Assembly (NCBI GenBank): GCA_035648415.1
Contig: DASRLO010000113.1
Location: 36,249-100,248 of the forward strand
DNA length: 64,000 nt
Reading direction: 5' to 3'
DNA from: DATARH01 sp035648415
Lineage (GTDB): Bacteria > Pseudomonadota > Alphaproteobacteria > ATCC43930 > CGMCC-115725
Positions 24,495 to 34,842 of this stretch are shown here, piece after piece. The notes under the pieces are model-generated. The model ran no database searches. It saw only the letters and a program-made list of their open reading frames with translations, and was not told the origin of the DNA. Position 1 is the first letter of the stretch. Each line of letters begins with the position of its first letter. The position numbers were made by a program, and so were the translations under genes.

Positions 24495-24998
24495 TTGCCG
24501 AGCAGCGCCGACGACATCGTCCCGATCATCGAACCCTCGCTTGCGGCGATGGGTTACCGCCTGGTTCGCGTCGCGTTTCTCGGCACGCGCCGAGACACCT
24601 TGCAGATCATGGCCGAGCGGATCGACGACGCGCCGATGACCGTCGACGATTGCACCGAGATCAGCCGTTCGGTCTCGGCGCTGCTCGACGTCGCCGACCC
24701 GATTGCCGATGCCTACATGCTGGAAGTCAGCTCGCCCGGTATCGACCGGCCGCTGATCCGGCCCGAGGATTACGACCGCTACGCCGGGTTCGAGGCCAAG
24801 ATCGAATTGGGCCAGCCGCTCGACGGCCGCAAGCGCTTTCGCGGCCGCATCCTGGGCCGCGCCCCCGATTCGATGGACCACGTTCGCCTGCACGGCGAGG
24901 ACGGCGAGGTCCGCTTGCCGCTCGCCGGCATCAGCAAGGCGAAGCTGGTTCTGACCGACGATCTTCTCGCCGCCGCGCGCTCCACACAGCTTCACTGA
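24495..24998 (+). CDS. rimP: Ribosome maturation factor RimP
   Basis: RimP helps assemble the 30S subunit. The 167-residue protein has the N-terminal alpha/beta domain (IIEPSLAAMGYRLVRVAFLG, DDCTEISRSVSALLD, YMLEVSSPGIDRPL) and the C-terminal SH3-like barrel. The start is a TTG at 24495 preceded by AGGA. As usual it opens the nusA-infB operon; nusA follows after 14 bases. Confidence 0.94.
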   Translation: MPSSADDIVPIIEPSLAAMGYRLVRVAFLGTRRDTLQIMAERIDDAPMTVDDCTEISRSVSALLDVADPIADAYMLEVSSPGIDRPLIRPEDYDRYAGFEAKIELGQPLDGRKRFRGRILGRAPDSMDHVRLHGEDGEVRLPLAGISKAKLVLTDDLLAAARSTQLH

Positions 24999-25012
24999 GG
25001 CCCCGGATACCG

Positions 25013-26557
25013 ATGGAAAGCACTCTCACCTATACCCGCCCCGAATTGCTGCAGGTCGCCGACACCGTCGCCCGCGACAAGGGCATCGACAAGGACGAGG
25101 TCCTCGAGGCGATGGAGCAGGCCATCCAGAAGGCCGGCCGCTCGAAATACGGCCAGGAGTACGACATCCGCGCCGAAATCGACCGCCGCAACGGCGAAAT
25201 TCGGCTGCTGCGCTTCCGCGAAGTGGTCGAGACGGTCGAGAACGAGGCCACCCATATCCCGCTCGCCGCGGCGAAACGCTTGAATGCCGAGGCCGAGATC
25301 GGCGATTTCATCACCGATCCGCTGCCGCCGATCGATTTCGGCCGCATCGCGGCGCAGACCGCCAAGCAGGTCATCGTCCAGAAGGTGCGCGACGCCGAGC
25401 GCCAGCGCCAGTTCAATGAGTTCAAGGATCGCATCGGCGAGATCGTCAATGGTCTCGTCAAGCGCGTCGAGTTCGGCAACGTCGTCGTCGATCTCGGCCG
25501 CGCCGAGGCGATGCTGCGGCGCGACGAATTGCTGCCGCGCGAGAGCTTCCGCCAGGGCGAGCGGGTGCGCGCCTATATCTACGACGTGCGCCAAGAGCCG
25601 CGCGGCCCGCAGATCTTCCTGTCGCGCACCCATCCGCAATACATGGCCAAGCTGTTCGCGCAGGAGGTGCCGGAGATCTACGACGGCATCATCGAGATCC
25701 GCGCCGTGGCGCGCGATCCCGGCAGCCGCGCCAAGATCGCGGTCATCTCGCGCGACAGCGGCATCGACCCGGTCGGCGCCTGCGTCGGGATGCGCGGCAG
25801 CCGGGTCCAGGCCGTGGTCGGCGAGCTGCAGGGCGAGAAGATCGACATCATCCCGTGGTCGCAGGACCCGGCGACCTTTGTCGTCAACGCGCTCGCTCCG
25901 GCCGAGGTCACCAAGGTCGTCATGGACGAGGAGCAGCGCCGCATCGAGGTCGTCGTCCCCGACGATCAGCTGAGCCTCGCGATCGGCCGGCGCGGCCAGA
26001 ACGTGCGCCTCGCCTCGCAGCTTACCGGGTGGGATATCGACATCCTGACGGAGGCCGAGGAATCCGAGCGGCGCACCGAGGAATTCCGCGTCCGCAGCCA
26101 GCTTTTCATCGACGCGCTCGACATCGACGACGTGATCGCCCACCTGCTGGTGACCGAAGGGTTCAGCTCGCTCGAAGAGGTCGCCTATGTCGCGATCGAC
26201 GATCTTGCCAATATCGAGGGCTTCGACGCCGATATCGCCAACGAGCTGCAGGCGCGCGCCCGCGCCGCGCTCGAACGACGCGATGCCGAATATCAGGCGC
26301 GCTACGGCGAGCTCGGCGTTTCGGACGAGCTCGTCGCGCTGGAGGGCCTGTCCCCCGGCATGCTGGTGACGCTCGGCGAGAAGGACGTCAAGACGCTCGA
26401 CGATTTCGCCGACCTGGCGGGCGACGAGCTGCTGGAAATCCTCGCCGCCTCCGACAAAGGCGGCGTCAACCTCGAACTCGACGACGCCAATGCGATGATC
26501 ATGGCGGTGCGCGAGCGGCTCGGCTGGTTCGAAGAAGCGGCGGCGGAGAAGGAGTAG
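25013..26557 (+). CDS. nusA: Transcription termination/antitermination factor NusA
   Basis: NusA binds RNA polymerase and nascent RNA, controlling pausing, termination and antitermination. The 514-residue protein has the N-terminal polymerase-binding domain (1-125), S1 domain (about 130-200), and two KH domains (IEIRAVARDPGSRAKIAVIS with GACVGMRGSRVQAV; then LSLAIGRRGQNVRLA). The C-terminus carries two helix-hairpin-helix repeats of the kind found in proteobacteria with extended NusA. ATG 25013 follows rimP. The last codons (AAGGAG) double as the likely ribosome binding site of ylxR. Confidence 0.97.
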   Translation: MESTLTYTRPELLQVADTVARDKGIDKDEVLEAMEQAIQKAGRSKYGQEYDIRAEIDRRNGEIRLLRFREVVETVENEATHIPLAAAKRLNAEAEIGDFITDPLPPIDFGRIAAQTAKQVIVQKVRDAERQRQFNEFKDRIGEIVNGLVKRVEFGNVVVDLGRAEAMLRRDELLPRESFRQGERVRAYIYDVRQEPRGPQIFLSRTHPQYMAKLFAQEVPEIYDGIIEIRAVARDPGSRAKIAVISRDSGIDPVGACVGMRGSRVQAVVGELQGEKIDIIPWSQDPATFVVNALAPAEVTKVVMDEEQRRIEVVVPDDQLSLAIGRRGQNVRLASQLTGWDIDILTEAEESERRTEEFRVRSQLFIDALDIDDVIAHLLVTEGFSSLEEVAYVAIDDLANIEGFDADIANELQARARAALERRDAEYQARYGELGVSDELVALEGLSPGMLVTLGEKDVKTLDDFADLAGDELLEILAASDKGGVNLELDDANAMIMAVRERLGWFEEAAAEKE

Positions 26558-26562
26558 GCAAG

Positions 26563-27246
26563 ACGGCTTCGCTCGCCACCCTTGCGCCACCGCCCGGTGG
26601 GGCGCCCGCGGAGGCGCCGCAGCGCCGCTGCATCGTCACCGGCGAGACCCGCGACCGCGCCACGCTGTTGCGCTGCGTCGTCGGGCCGGACGGCGAGATC
26701 GTGCCCGATGTCGATGCGCATTTGCCGGGACGGGGTTTGTGGTTGCTGCCCCGCCGCGATATAGTCGAGCGGGCGGTTGCCAAGCGGGTGTTCGCGCGCG
26801 CCGCGCGGCGGCCGGTGGTGGCGCCGCCCGAGCTCGCGGACCGGATCGAGGCCTTGCTGGCGCGGCGCTGTCGCGACACCCTGGGTTTGGCGCGCCGGGC
26901 CGGGCTCGCGGTGGCGGGGTTCGAGCGGGTGGGCGAAGCGGCGCGCCGCGGCAACGCGGCGCTGCTGCTGTTCGCCCGCGACGGAGCCGAGGGCGGTCAC
27001 CGCCGGATGACGGCGGCGACGCGCGGCGTAAGGTCGGCAAGCGTGCTCGACGCGAGCGAGTTGAGCGGCGCGTTCGGCCGCGAGGCGGTGGGTTTTGTGG
27101 CAATCGCGCCGGGTGCGCTGTGCGCTCGGCTGCGGATCGATCTCGAACGGCTCGCCGGGTTTCGCGCGGCGGCGTTCGACGGCGAAATGAACATCGCGTC
27201 GGCCAGTCCGGCGCGGCAGGATGGCGGTACGGAAGCGCATGAGTGA
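26563..27246 (+). CDS. ylxR: YlxR-type RNA-binding protein, no canonical start codon
   Basis: A two-part RNA-binding protein: the YlxR/DUF448 domain (RRCIVTGETRDRATLLRCVVG and LPGRGLWLLPRRDIVERAV) and an L7Ae-like C-terminal domain (LGLARRAGLAVAGFERV). It sits in its usual place between nusA and infB and overlaps the infB start. Between the nusA stop and the conserved domain the frame has no ATG, GTG or TTG; the nearest in-frame codons after AAGGAG (26548-26553) are AAG 26560 and ACG 26563, and the frame stays open upstream inside nusA. The start given is therefore only a placement. Start at ACG or CTG, a -1 shift from nusA, or a base error are the options. Confidence 0.8.
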   Translation, partial: TASLATLAPPPGGAPAEAPQRRCIVTGETRDRATLLRCVVGPDGEIVPDVDAHLPGRGLWLLPRRDIVERAVAKRVFARAARRPVVAPPELADRIEALLARRCRDTLGLARRAGLAVAGFERVGEAARRGNAALLLFARDGAEGGHRRMTAATRGVRSASVLDASELSGAFGREAVGFVAIAPGALCARLRIDLERLAGFRAAAFDGEMNIASASPARQDGGTEAHE

Positions 27247-29863
27247 CGTAGACCAGGAACAAAAGCGGCCTCTCACCCTGACCCGTTCGGGTACGCTCGG
27301 CTTGTCGCGCCCGGCGGAATCGGGCCAGGTCAAGCAGAGCTTCTCGCACGGGCGCTCGAAGACCGTGGCGGTCGAGGTCCGCAAGAAGCGCATCATCCTG
27401 CCAGGCCAGAGCCCGGAGCCGGCGAAGGCCGAGGACGCCGCCGCTCCGGTGGTGGCGCGCGCCCCGCTGACCGCGCCTACGCCTGCTCCGACGCCGGAAG
27501 CGGGCGACGCCGTTCGCCGCGTCGTCTCGATTCCGCGGGCGCTGACGGAAGCGGAGCAAGCAGGCCGAATGCGCGCATTGCAGGATGCGCGCAAGGCCGG
27601 CGAGGAAGCCCGGCACCGCGCCGTCATCGCCGAGGAAGAGTCGCGACGCGAGGAGGCCGCCCGGGCCATCGAGGACGCGCAGCGCCAGGCGGAAGACGAG
27701 GCGCGGCGCAAGGTCGACGAAGAGGAAGCGAAGAAACGCGCCGACGCGGAATCGCGGCAGCGCTCGGTCGACGAAGAGGCGCGGCGCAAGGAGGAAGAGT
27801 CGCGGCGCGAGGTCGCCGAGCGCGCCGGCAAGGCAGCGGCCGCCAAGGTCGCCGCGCTCGCCGCCGCCGGCAAGGTGCCGGCCGAGGAAGAGGAAGAGGC
27901 GCCGTCCGCCTTCCGGCGCGGCCGCCCCGACATACGGCGGCCGGCAACGCCGGTGCGCCGCGATCAGCCGCGCCGCCGCGACGGCCGCCTGACCGTGACC
28001 CGCGCGCTCTCCGACGAGGACGAACGGACACGCAGTCTCGCTTCGGTCCGCCGGGCCCGCGAGCGCGAGCGCTTGCGCCTGCACGGCGAGGCCGAGCAGA
28101 TCAAGATCGTCCGCGAGGTCATCATCCCCGAGACGATCACCGTGCAGGAGCTGGCCAACCGCATGGCCGAGCGCGGCGTCGATGTGGTCAAAAGCCTGAT
28201 GCGCATGGGCGTCATGGCGACGGTCAACCAGGTGATCGACGCCGACACGGCGGAGCTGGTCGTCGGCGAATTCGGCCACCGGCCGCGCCGGGTCGCCGAG
28301 TCCGATGTCGAAATCGGCATGCGCGGCGAGGCCGACACCGAGGAGATGCTCGAGCCGCGCGCGCCCGTCGTCACCGTCATGGGCCATGTCGATCACGGCA
28401 AGACATCGCTGCTCGACGCGCTGCGCCAGACCGATGTCGCGGCCGGCGAGGCGGGCGGCATCACCCAGCATATCGGCGCCTACCGGGTGACGCTGAAAGG
28501 CGGCAAGCAGATCGCCTTTATCGACACGCCAGGCCATCAAGCGTTCACCGCGATGCGCGCCCGCGGCGCCAACGCCACCGACATCGTCGTGCTGGTGGTG
28601 GCCGCCGATGACGGCATCATGGAGCAGACGGTCGAGGCGATCCGCCACGCCAAGGCGGCGCAGGTGCCGATCATTGTCGCGATCAACAAGATCGACCGGG
28701 CGGACGCCAAGCCCGAGCGGGTGCGCCAGGAATTGCTGCAGCACGAGCTGGTCGTCGAAGAGCTGGGTGGCGACGTGCTCGACATCGAAGTTTCGGCCAC
28801 CAAGAAGCTAAATCTCGACAAGCTCGAAGAAGCGATCCTGCTGCAGGCCGAATTGCTCGACCTCAAGGCCAATCCGCACCGGCCGGCGGAAGGCGTCGTG
28901 CTCGAAGCGCAATTGGAGCGCGGGCGCGGCGCGATCGCCACCGTACTGATCCAGCGCGGCACGGCCAAGGTCGGCGACATCTTCGTCACCGGCAGCGTCT
29001 GGGGCCGGGTCCGCGCGCTGGTCGACGATCGCGGCCAGAACCTGCGCGAGGCGGGACCGTCCACGCCGGTCGAGGTCCTCGGCCTCAACGCCGCGCCGAT
29101 GGCCGGCGACGATTTCGTCGTCGTCGAGAGCGAAAGCCGAGCGCGCGAAATCGCCGAGTACCGCGATCGGCTGCGCCGCGAGAAGGCGGCCGCGGCCACC
29201 GGACGCGGCACGCTCGAAGACATGTTCTCGCAGATTACCGCCGGCACCGCCAAGGAGCTGCCGATCGTCATCAAGGGCGACGTCCAGGGCTCGGTCGAGG
29301 CGATCAGCGGCTCGCTCAACAAGCTGTCGACCGACGAGGTCGCGATGCGCGTGCTGCACTCCGGCGTCGGCGGCATCAACGAAAGCGATGTGATCCTCGC
29401 CAAGGCGACCGGCGCGGTGATCGTCGGCTTCAATGTCCGCGCCAACCCCGCGGCGCGCGATTTGGCGCGGCGCGACGGTGTCGAGATCCGCTATTACGCG
29501 ATCATCTACGACGTGATCGACGACATGAAGGCGGGGCTCTCCGGCATGCTGTCGCCGACCCTGCGCGAGCGCTTCCTCGGCAACGCCGCGATCCGCGAGG
29601 TGTTCAACATCACCCGCGCCGGCAAGGTCGCGGGCTGCATGGTGACCGACGGCGTCGTCCGCCGCGGCGCCAAGGTGCGTCTCCTGCGCGACAACGTGGT
29701 GATCCACGAAGGCAGCCTGAAGACCCTCAAGCGCTTCAAGGACGAGGTGCGCGAGGTGCGCGACGGCTACGAATGCGGCATGGCCTTCGAGAACTACGAG
29801 AACATCCAGGTCGGCGACACGATCGAGTGCTTCGAGATCGAGGAAGTCGCCCGCACCCTGTAG
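27239..29863 (+). CDS. infB: Translation initiation factor IF-2
   Basis: IF-2 is the GTPase that brings initiator tRNA to the 30S subunit. The 874-residue protein has a long charged N-terminal region (to about 280) rich in alanine, glutamate and arginine and probably helical, then an IF2_N domain (ITVQELANRMAERGVDVVKS). The GTPase has GHVDHGKTS, DTPGHQAF and NKID, followed by the beta-barrel and C-terminal domains. ATG 27239 overlaps the end of ylxR. The extended N-terminus is typical of alphaproteobacteria. Confidence 0.97.
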   Translation: MSDVDQEQKRPLTLTRSGTLGLSRPAESGQVKQSFSHGRSKTVAVEVRKKRIILPGQSPEPAKAEDAAAPVVARAPLTAPTPAPTPEAGDAVRRVVSIPRALTEAEQAGRMRALQDARKAGEEARHRAVIAEEESRREEAARAIEDAQRQAEDEARRKVDEEEAKKRADAESRQRSVDEEARRKEEESRREVAERAGKAAAAKVAALAAAGKVPAEEEEEAPSAFRRGRPDIRRPATPVRRDQPRRRDGRLTVTRALSDEDERTRSLASVRRARERERLRLHGEAEQIKIVREVIIPETITVQELANRMAERGVDVVKSLMRMGVMATVNQVIDADTAELVVGEFGHRPRRVAESDVEIGMRGEADTEEMLEPRAPVVTVMGHVDHGKTSLLDALRQTDVAAGEAGGITQHIGAYRVTLKGGKQIAFIDTPGHQAFTAMRARGANATDIVVLVVAADDGIMEQTVEAIRHAKAAQVPIIVAINKIDRADAKPERVRQELLQHELVVEELGGDVLDIEVSATKKLNLDKLEEAILLQAELLDLKANPHRPAEGVVLEAQLERGRGAIATVLIQRGTAKVGDIFVTGSVWGRVRALVDDRGQNLREAGPSTPVEVLGLNAAPMAGDDFVVVESESRAREIAEYRDRLRREKAAAATGRGTLEDMFSQITAGTAKELPIVIKGDVQGSVEAISGSLNKLSTDEVAMRVLHSGVGGINESDVILAKATGAVIVGFNVRANPAARDLARRDGVEIRYYAIIYDVIDDMKAGLSGMLSPTLRERFLGNAAIREVFNITRAGKVAGCMVTDGVVRRGAKVRLLRDNVVIHEGSLKTLKRFKDEVREVRDGYECGMAFENYENIQVGDTIECFEIEEVARTL

Positions 29864-29873
29864 TCCTTGGGTC

Positions 29874-30086
29874 ATGCCGACGATCGGTGCCTTTCGGGGC
29901 ATTGTTATCCGAATGTATTACGACGACCATCCTCCGCCGTACTTCCACGTCCTATATCAGGGTATGGAAGCGAAGATAGGCATCGAGTCGCTGGAGGTTA
30001 TGGAAGGCCGTCTCCTGCCTCGGGTGCTCAGGCTGGTGCGCGTTTGGGCGGAAGCACGAAGACTGCAACTGCAAGAGAAAAATTAG
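29874..30086 (+). CDS. DUF4160 family small protein
   Basis: A 70-residue protein with the family signature GIVIRMYYDDHPPPYFHVLYQGMEAKI, split here as seen at residues 9-35, and a C-terminal helix. DUF4160 proteins are usually paired with a DUF2442 gene and behave like an accessory, toxin-antitoxin-like cassette; their function is not established. Here the gene is wedged between infB and rbfA, which are normally adjacent, and no DUF2442 partner follows: rbfA starts six bases later. It was therefore probably inserted into the operon and is read with it. Confidence 0.8.
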   Translation: MPTIGAFRGIVIRMYYDDHPPPYFHVLYQGMEAKIGIESLEVMEGRLLPRVLRLVRVWAEARRLQLQEKN

Positions 30087-30092
30087 TCCGAG

Positions 30093-30506
30093 ATGGCTAG
30101 AAATGTCGTGAAGGATCAACCTGTCCGACAGCCGGGCCAGCGCCAATTGCGGGTGGGCGAGGAGTTGCGCCACGCGTTGGCGCAGCTGTTGCGTCCGGGT
30201 GAGATGCGCGACCCGGCGTTGTCCGACGCCAACGTCACGGTGACCGAGGTGCGGGTCAGCCCCGATTTGCGCAACGCGCTCGCCTTCGTCATGCCGCTGG
30301 GCGGCGCCAACGCGGCCGACATCATGTCCGGCCTGCGCCGCAGCGCGCCGTTCCTCAAGGGCCGCATCGCCCGGTTGGTTCGGCTCAGGCTTGTGCCGAA
30401 CCTCGCCTTTACCCTCGACAGCGCTTTCGACAGCGCCGGGCGCATCGCCGCGATCCTCCATAGCGAGCCGGTCGAGCGCGACCTGCGGGACAAGGATGAA
30501 GGCTGA
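30093..30506 (+). CDS. rbfA: Ribosome-binding factor A
   Basis: RbfA binds the 30S subunit and helps mature the 5' end of 16S rRNA, important in the cold. The 137-residue KH-like protein shows RQLRVGEELRHALAQLL, VTVTEVRVSPDLRNALAFV and LVPNLAFTLDSAFDSAGRI. The start is ATG 30093, and the end overlaps the truB start at 30496. Confidence 0.94.
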   Translation: MARNVVKDQPVRQPGQRQLRVGEELRHALAQLLRPGEMRDPALSDANVTVTEVRVSPDLRNALAFVMPLGGANAADIMSGLRRSAPFLKGRIARLVRLRLVPNLAFTLDSAFDSAGRIAAILHSEPVERDLRDKDEG

Positions 30507-31410
30507 GCCGGGGCTGCACGGCTGGCTCGTCATCGATAAGCCGGGCGGCATCACCTCGAACGACGCTGTCGTTCGCATCCGCCACGCCACGGGTGTGAAG
30601 ACCGGGCATGCCGGGACGCTCGACCCACTGGCGACCGGAATCCTGCCGGTCGCGCTCGGCGAGGCGACCAAGACCGTCGCCTTCATCTCGAAAGCGCGAA
30701 AGCGCTACAGTTTCCGGGTTCGCTGGGGAGCCGCGACAGAGACCGACGACAGCGAAGGCGCGACCGTCGCCGAAAGCCGGTCGCGCCCGGGCGAAGCGGC
30801 TATCAGGACGCAGCTGCCGCGCTTTCTCGGAACGATCGCGCAGCGCCCGCCGGCCTATTCGGCGATCAAGGTGGCCGGCCGCCGCGCCTATGCGCTGGCC
30901 CGCGCCGGCAACGCGCCGGTGCTTGCCGAGCGCCCGATCGAGATCATCGAGCTGGGGTTGACCGCCCTCCCCGACCCCGACCATGCCGATTTCGAGGCGC
31001 TGGTCGGCGAGGGCACCTATATCCGCGCCCTCGCCCGCGACCTTGCCGCCGCGCTCGGGACGCTCGGACACATCGTCGCCCTCCGGCGCCTCAGCGTCGG
31101 ACGCTTCACCGAAGCGCAAGCAATTTCGCTGGATTTGGCGGCAGAGCTTGGGCATAGTCTGTTTGCTTCCGGGCATTTACTGCCGATCGAAGCCGCGCTG
31201 GACGACATCCCGGCCCTGGCTTTGACGGCAGACGAGGCTGCCCGACTTCGCCACGGCCAACAGATCGATCTGAACGGCTCCGGTGAAGGCGCCCGCCTCG
31301 ACCGGCTTGACGACGGCACGATCGTCGGTGCGCGGCACGACCAGCTTCTGGTCGGTTTGGCGCGCATCGAAAACGGCCGTCTGCTGCCGGTGCGGATGAT
31401 CAATTATTGA
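30496..31410 (+). CDS. truB: tRNA pseudouridine-55 synthase
   Basis: TruB converts U55 of tRNAs to pseudouridine. The 304-residue protein has the N-terminal GWLVIDKPGGITSND, the catalytic-aspartate block GHAGTLDPLATGILP, the RPPAYSAIKVAGRRAY segment, and a PUA-like C-terminal part. ATG 30496 overlaps the end of rbfA by 11 bases. Confidence 0.96.
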   Translation: MKAEPGLHGWLVIDKPGGITSNDAVVRIRHATGVKTGHAGTLDPLATGILPVALGEATKTVAFISKARKRYSFRVRWGAATETDDSEGATVAESRSRPGEAAIRTQLPRFLGTIAQRPPAYSAIKVAGRRAYALARAGNAPVLAERPIEIIELGLTALPDPDHADFEALVGEGTYIRALARDLAAALGTLGHIVALRRLSVGRFTEAQAISLDLAAELGHSLFASGHLLPIEAALDDIPALALTADEAARLRHGQQIDLNGSGEGARLDRLDDGTIVGARHDQLLVGLARIENGRLLPVRMINY

Positions 31411-31427
31411 ACGAAGGGATAACCCTG

Positions 31428-31697
31428 ATGTCGATTACCGGCGAGCGCAAACAGACGCTCATCACCGAATATGCCGTGAAATCCGGCGATACCGGTTCGC
31501 CCGAGGTGCAGGTGGCGATCTTGTCCGAACGCATCCGCAACCTGACCGATCACCTGGGCACGCATAAGAAGGACTTTCACTCGCGGCGCGGCCTTCTCGT
31601 CATGGTGGGCCAGCGGCGCCGCCTGCTGGATTATCTCAAACGCTCGGATGCATCACGATACGAGACGCTGATCGGGCGCCTCGGCCTCAGGCGTTGA
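31428..31697 (+). CDS. rpsO: 30S ribosomal protein S15
   Basis: S15 binds the central domain of 16S rRNA and starts platform assembly. The 89-residue length is standard, with SGDTGSPEVQVAILSERI and HSRRGLLVMVGQRRRLLDYL. The ATG at 31428 was preferred over 31407 for length and for GAAGGG upstream. The usual rpsO-pnp pairing follows, separated by a structured leader. Confidence 0.96.
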   Translation: MSITGERKQTLITEYAVKSGDTGSPEVQVAILSERIRNLTDHLGTHKKDFHSRRGLLVMVGQRRRLLDYLKRSDASRYETLIGRLGLRR

Positions 31698-31754
31698 CTA
31701 GAGGCGCCGACCTGTTGGCGGCACGCCGCATCCGCTCCCCGGCAACGGCGTTAC

Positions 31755-31872
31755 CCGACGGACGGGTGGCCCCCACGGCGGGTGCATGCGATGCACCCTC
31801 AAAGAGTGCGGCCCGACGGCCGCAAAGAAACGTGGCAGCACGCGGCGGAATCCGCCTCCGCGAGCGCTGCCG
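31755..31872 (+). promoter_or_regulatory. Multi-hairpin pnp leader
   Basis: The 203-base rpsO-pnp gap contains a row of stems: ACCCG/CGGGT near 31753-31767; GGGTGCAT (31780-31787) with ATGCACCC (31791-31798); TGCGGCC (31807-31813) with GGCCGCA (31818-31824); and GGCAGC/GCTGCC around 31834-31871. No U-run follows any of them. In other bacteria pnp autoregulates through a leader stem cut by RNase III; a similar role is inferred here. Confidence 0.55.
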
Positions 31873-31900
31873 CATAGCTGTTCGCAAAGGATGAACGAGA

Positions 31901-34047
<2,147 letters not shown>

Positions 34048-34051
<4 letters not shown>

Positions 34052-34842
34052 CGGCACGGGGCGCCGCCCGGCGCCCCCTGTCGCTTCCCCCGGTGATCGG
34101 CCATCGCGGCGCCTCCGCCTATGCCCCCGAGAACACGCTGGCCGGGTTCCATGCGGCGCGAGCGCTTGGCTGCTCCTGGGTCGAGTTCGACGTGCGCCTG
34201 ACGGGCGACGGCGCCCTCGCCGTTTCGCACGACGACAGGCTCGGTCGCACCACCGATGGGCGCGGCCGCATTTCCGGACTGGCGCTGAGCGCCATCCGGA
34301 AGCTGGACGCGGGGCGCTGGTTCAGCGATAAGTTTGCGGGCGAGCGCGTGCCGACCTTGGAGGAGGCGATTCGCGTCTGCGGTGAAATCGGCCTCGGGGC
34401 CAATGTAGAGATCAAGGCCGAGCGCGGCCGCGGACCTGCAACCGCCGCCGCCGTCGCGGCGTATCTCGACAGCATGGCAGAAATCCTCCCGCCCATCCTG
34501 ATTTCAAGCTTCCTGCCCGACGCCATCGCCGAGGCCGGCGCCCGGGCGCCGGCAATCCCGCGCGGCGTGCTGTTCAAGAAAATACCGCGTGGCTGGCGGG
34601 ATATCGCCGCGAAGCTCGGCTGCACGACCATCCATGCCGGCCATGCAGACCTTGACGAGAGCCTGGCGGCCGAAATCGGCGACGCCGGCTATCCGCTTCT
34701 CGCTTACACGGTCAACGACGCCGAGCGGGCGCGGCAATTGTTCGGGTGGGGCGTCGCTTCCGTTTTCTCGGACGTACCCGATATAATGCTCCTGGCGGCG
34801 GCCGAAGCATGGGCCGCGTCGCGAAAGGGTGTGGTTTTGTGA
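34048..34842 (+). CDS. ugpQ: Glycerophosphodiester phosphodiesterase
   Basis: Hydrolyses glycerophosphodiesters to glycerol-3-phosphate and an alcohol. The 264-residue cytoplasmic TIM-barrel enzyme has IGHRGASAYAPENTLAGF (catalytic His and metal-binding Glu), EFDVRLTGDGALAVSHDD and NVEIKAE. There is no signal peptide, which favours the UgpQ type over GlpQ. ATGA overlap with pnp and GTGA overlap with the next gene show co-translation. Confidence 0.93.

Noticed and set aside
26636..28744. Long minus-strand frame opposite infB and ylxR
   Set aside because: Antisense shadow rich in Arg/Asp/His; the plus strand carries infB with complete GTPase motifs.
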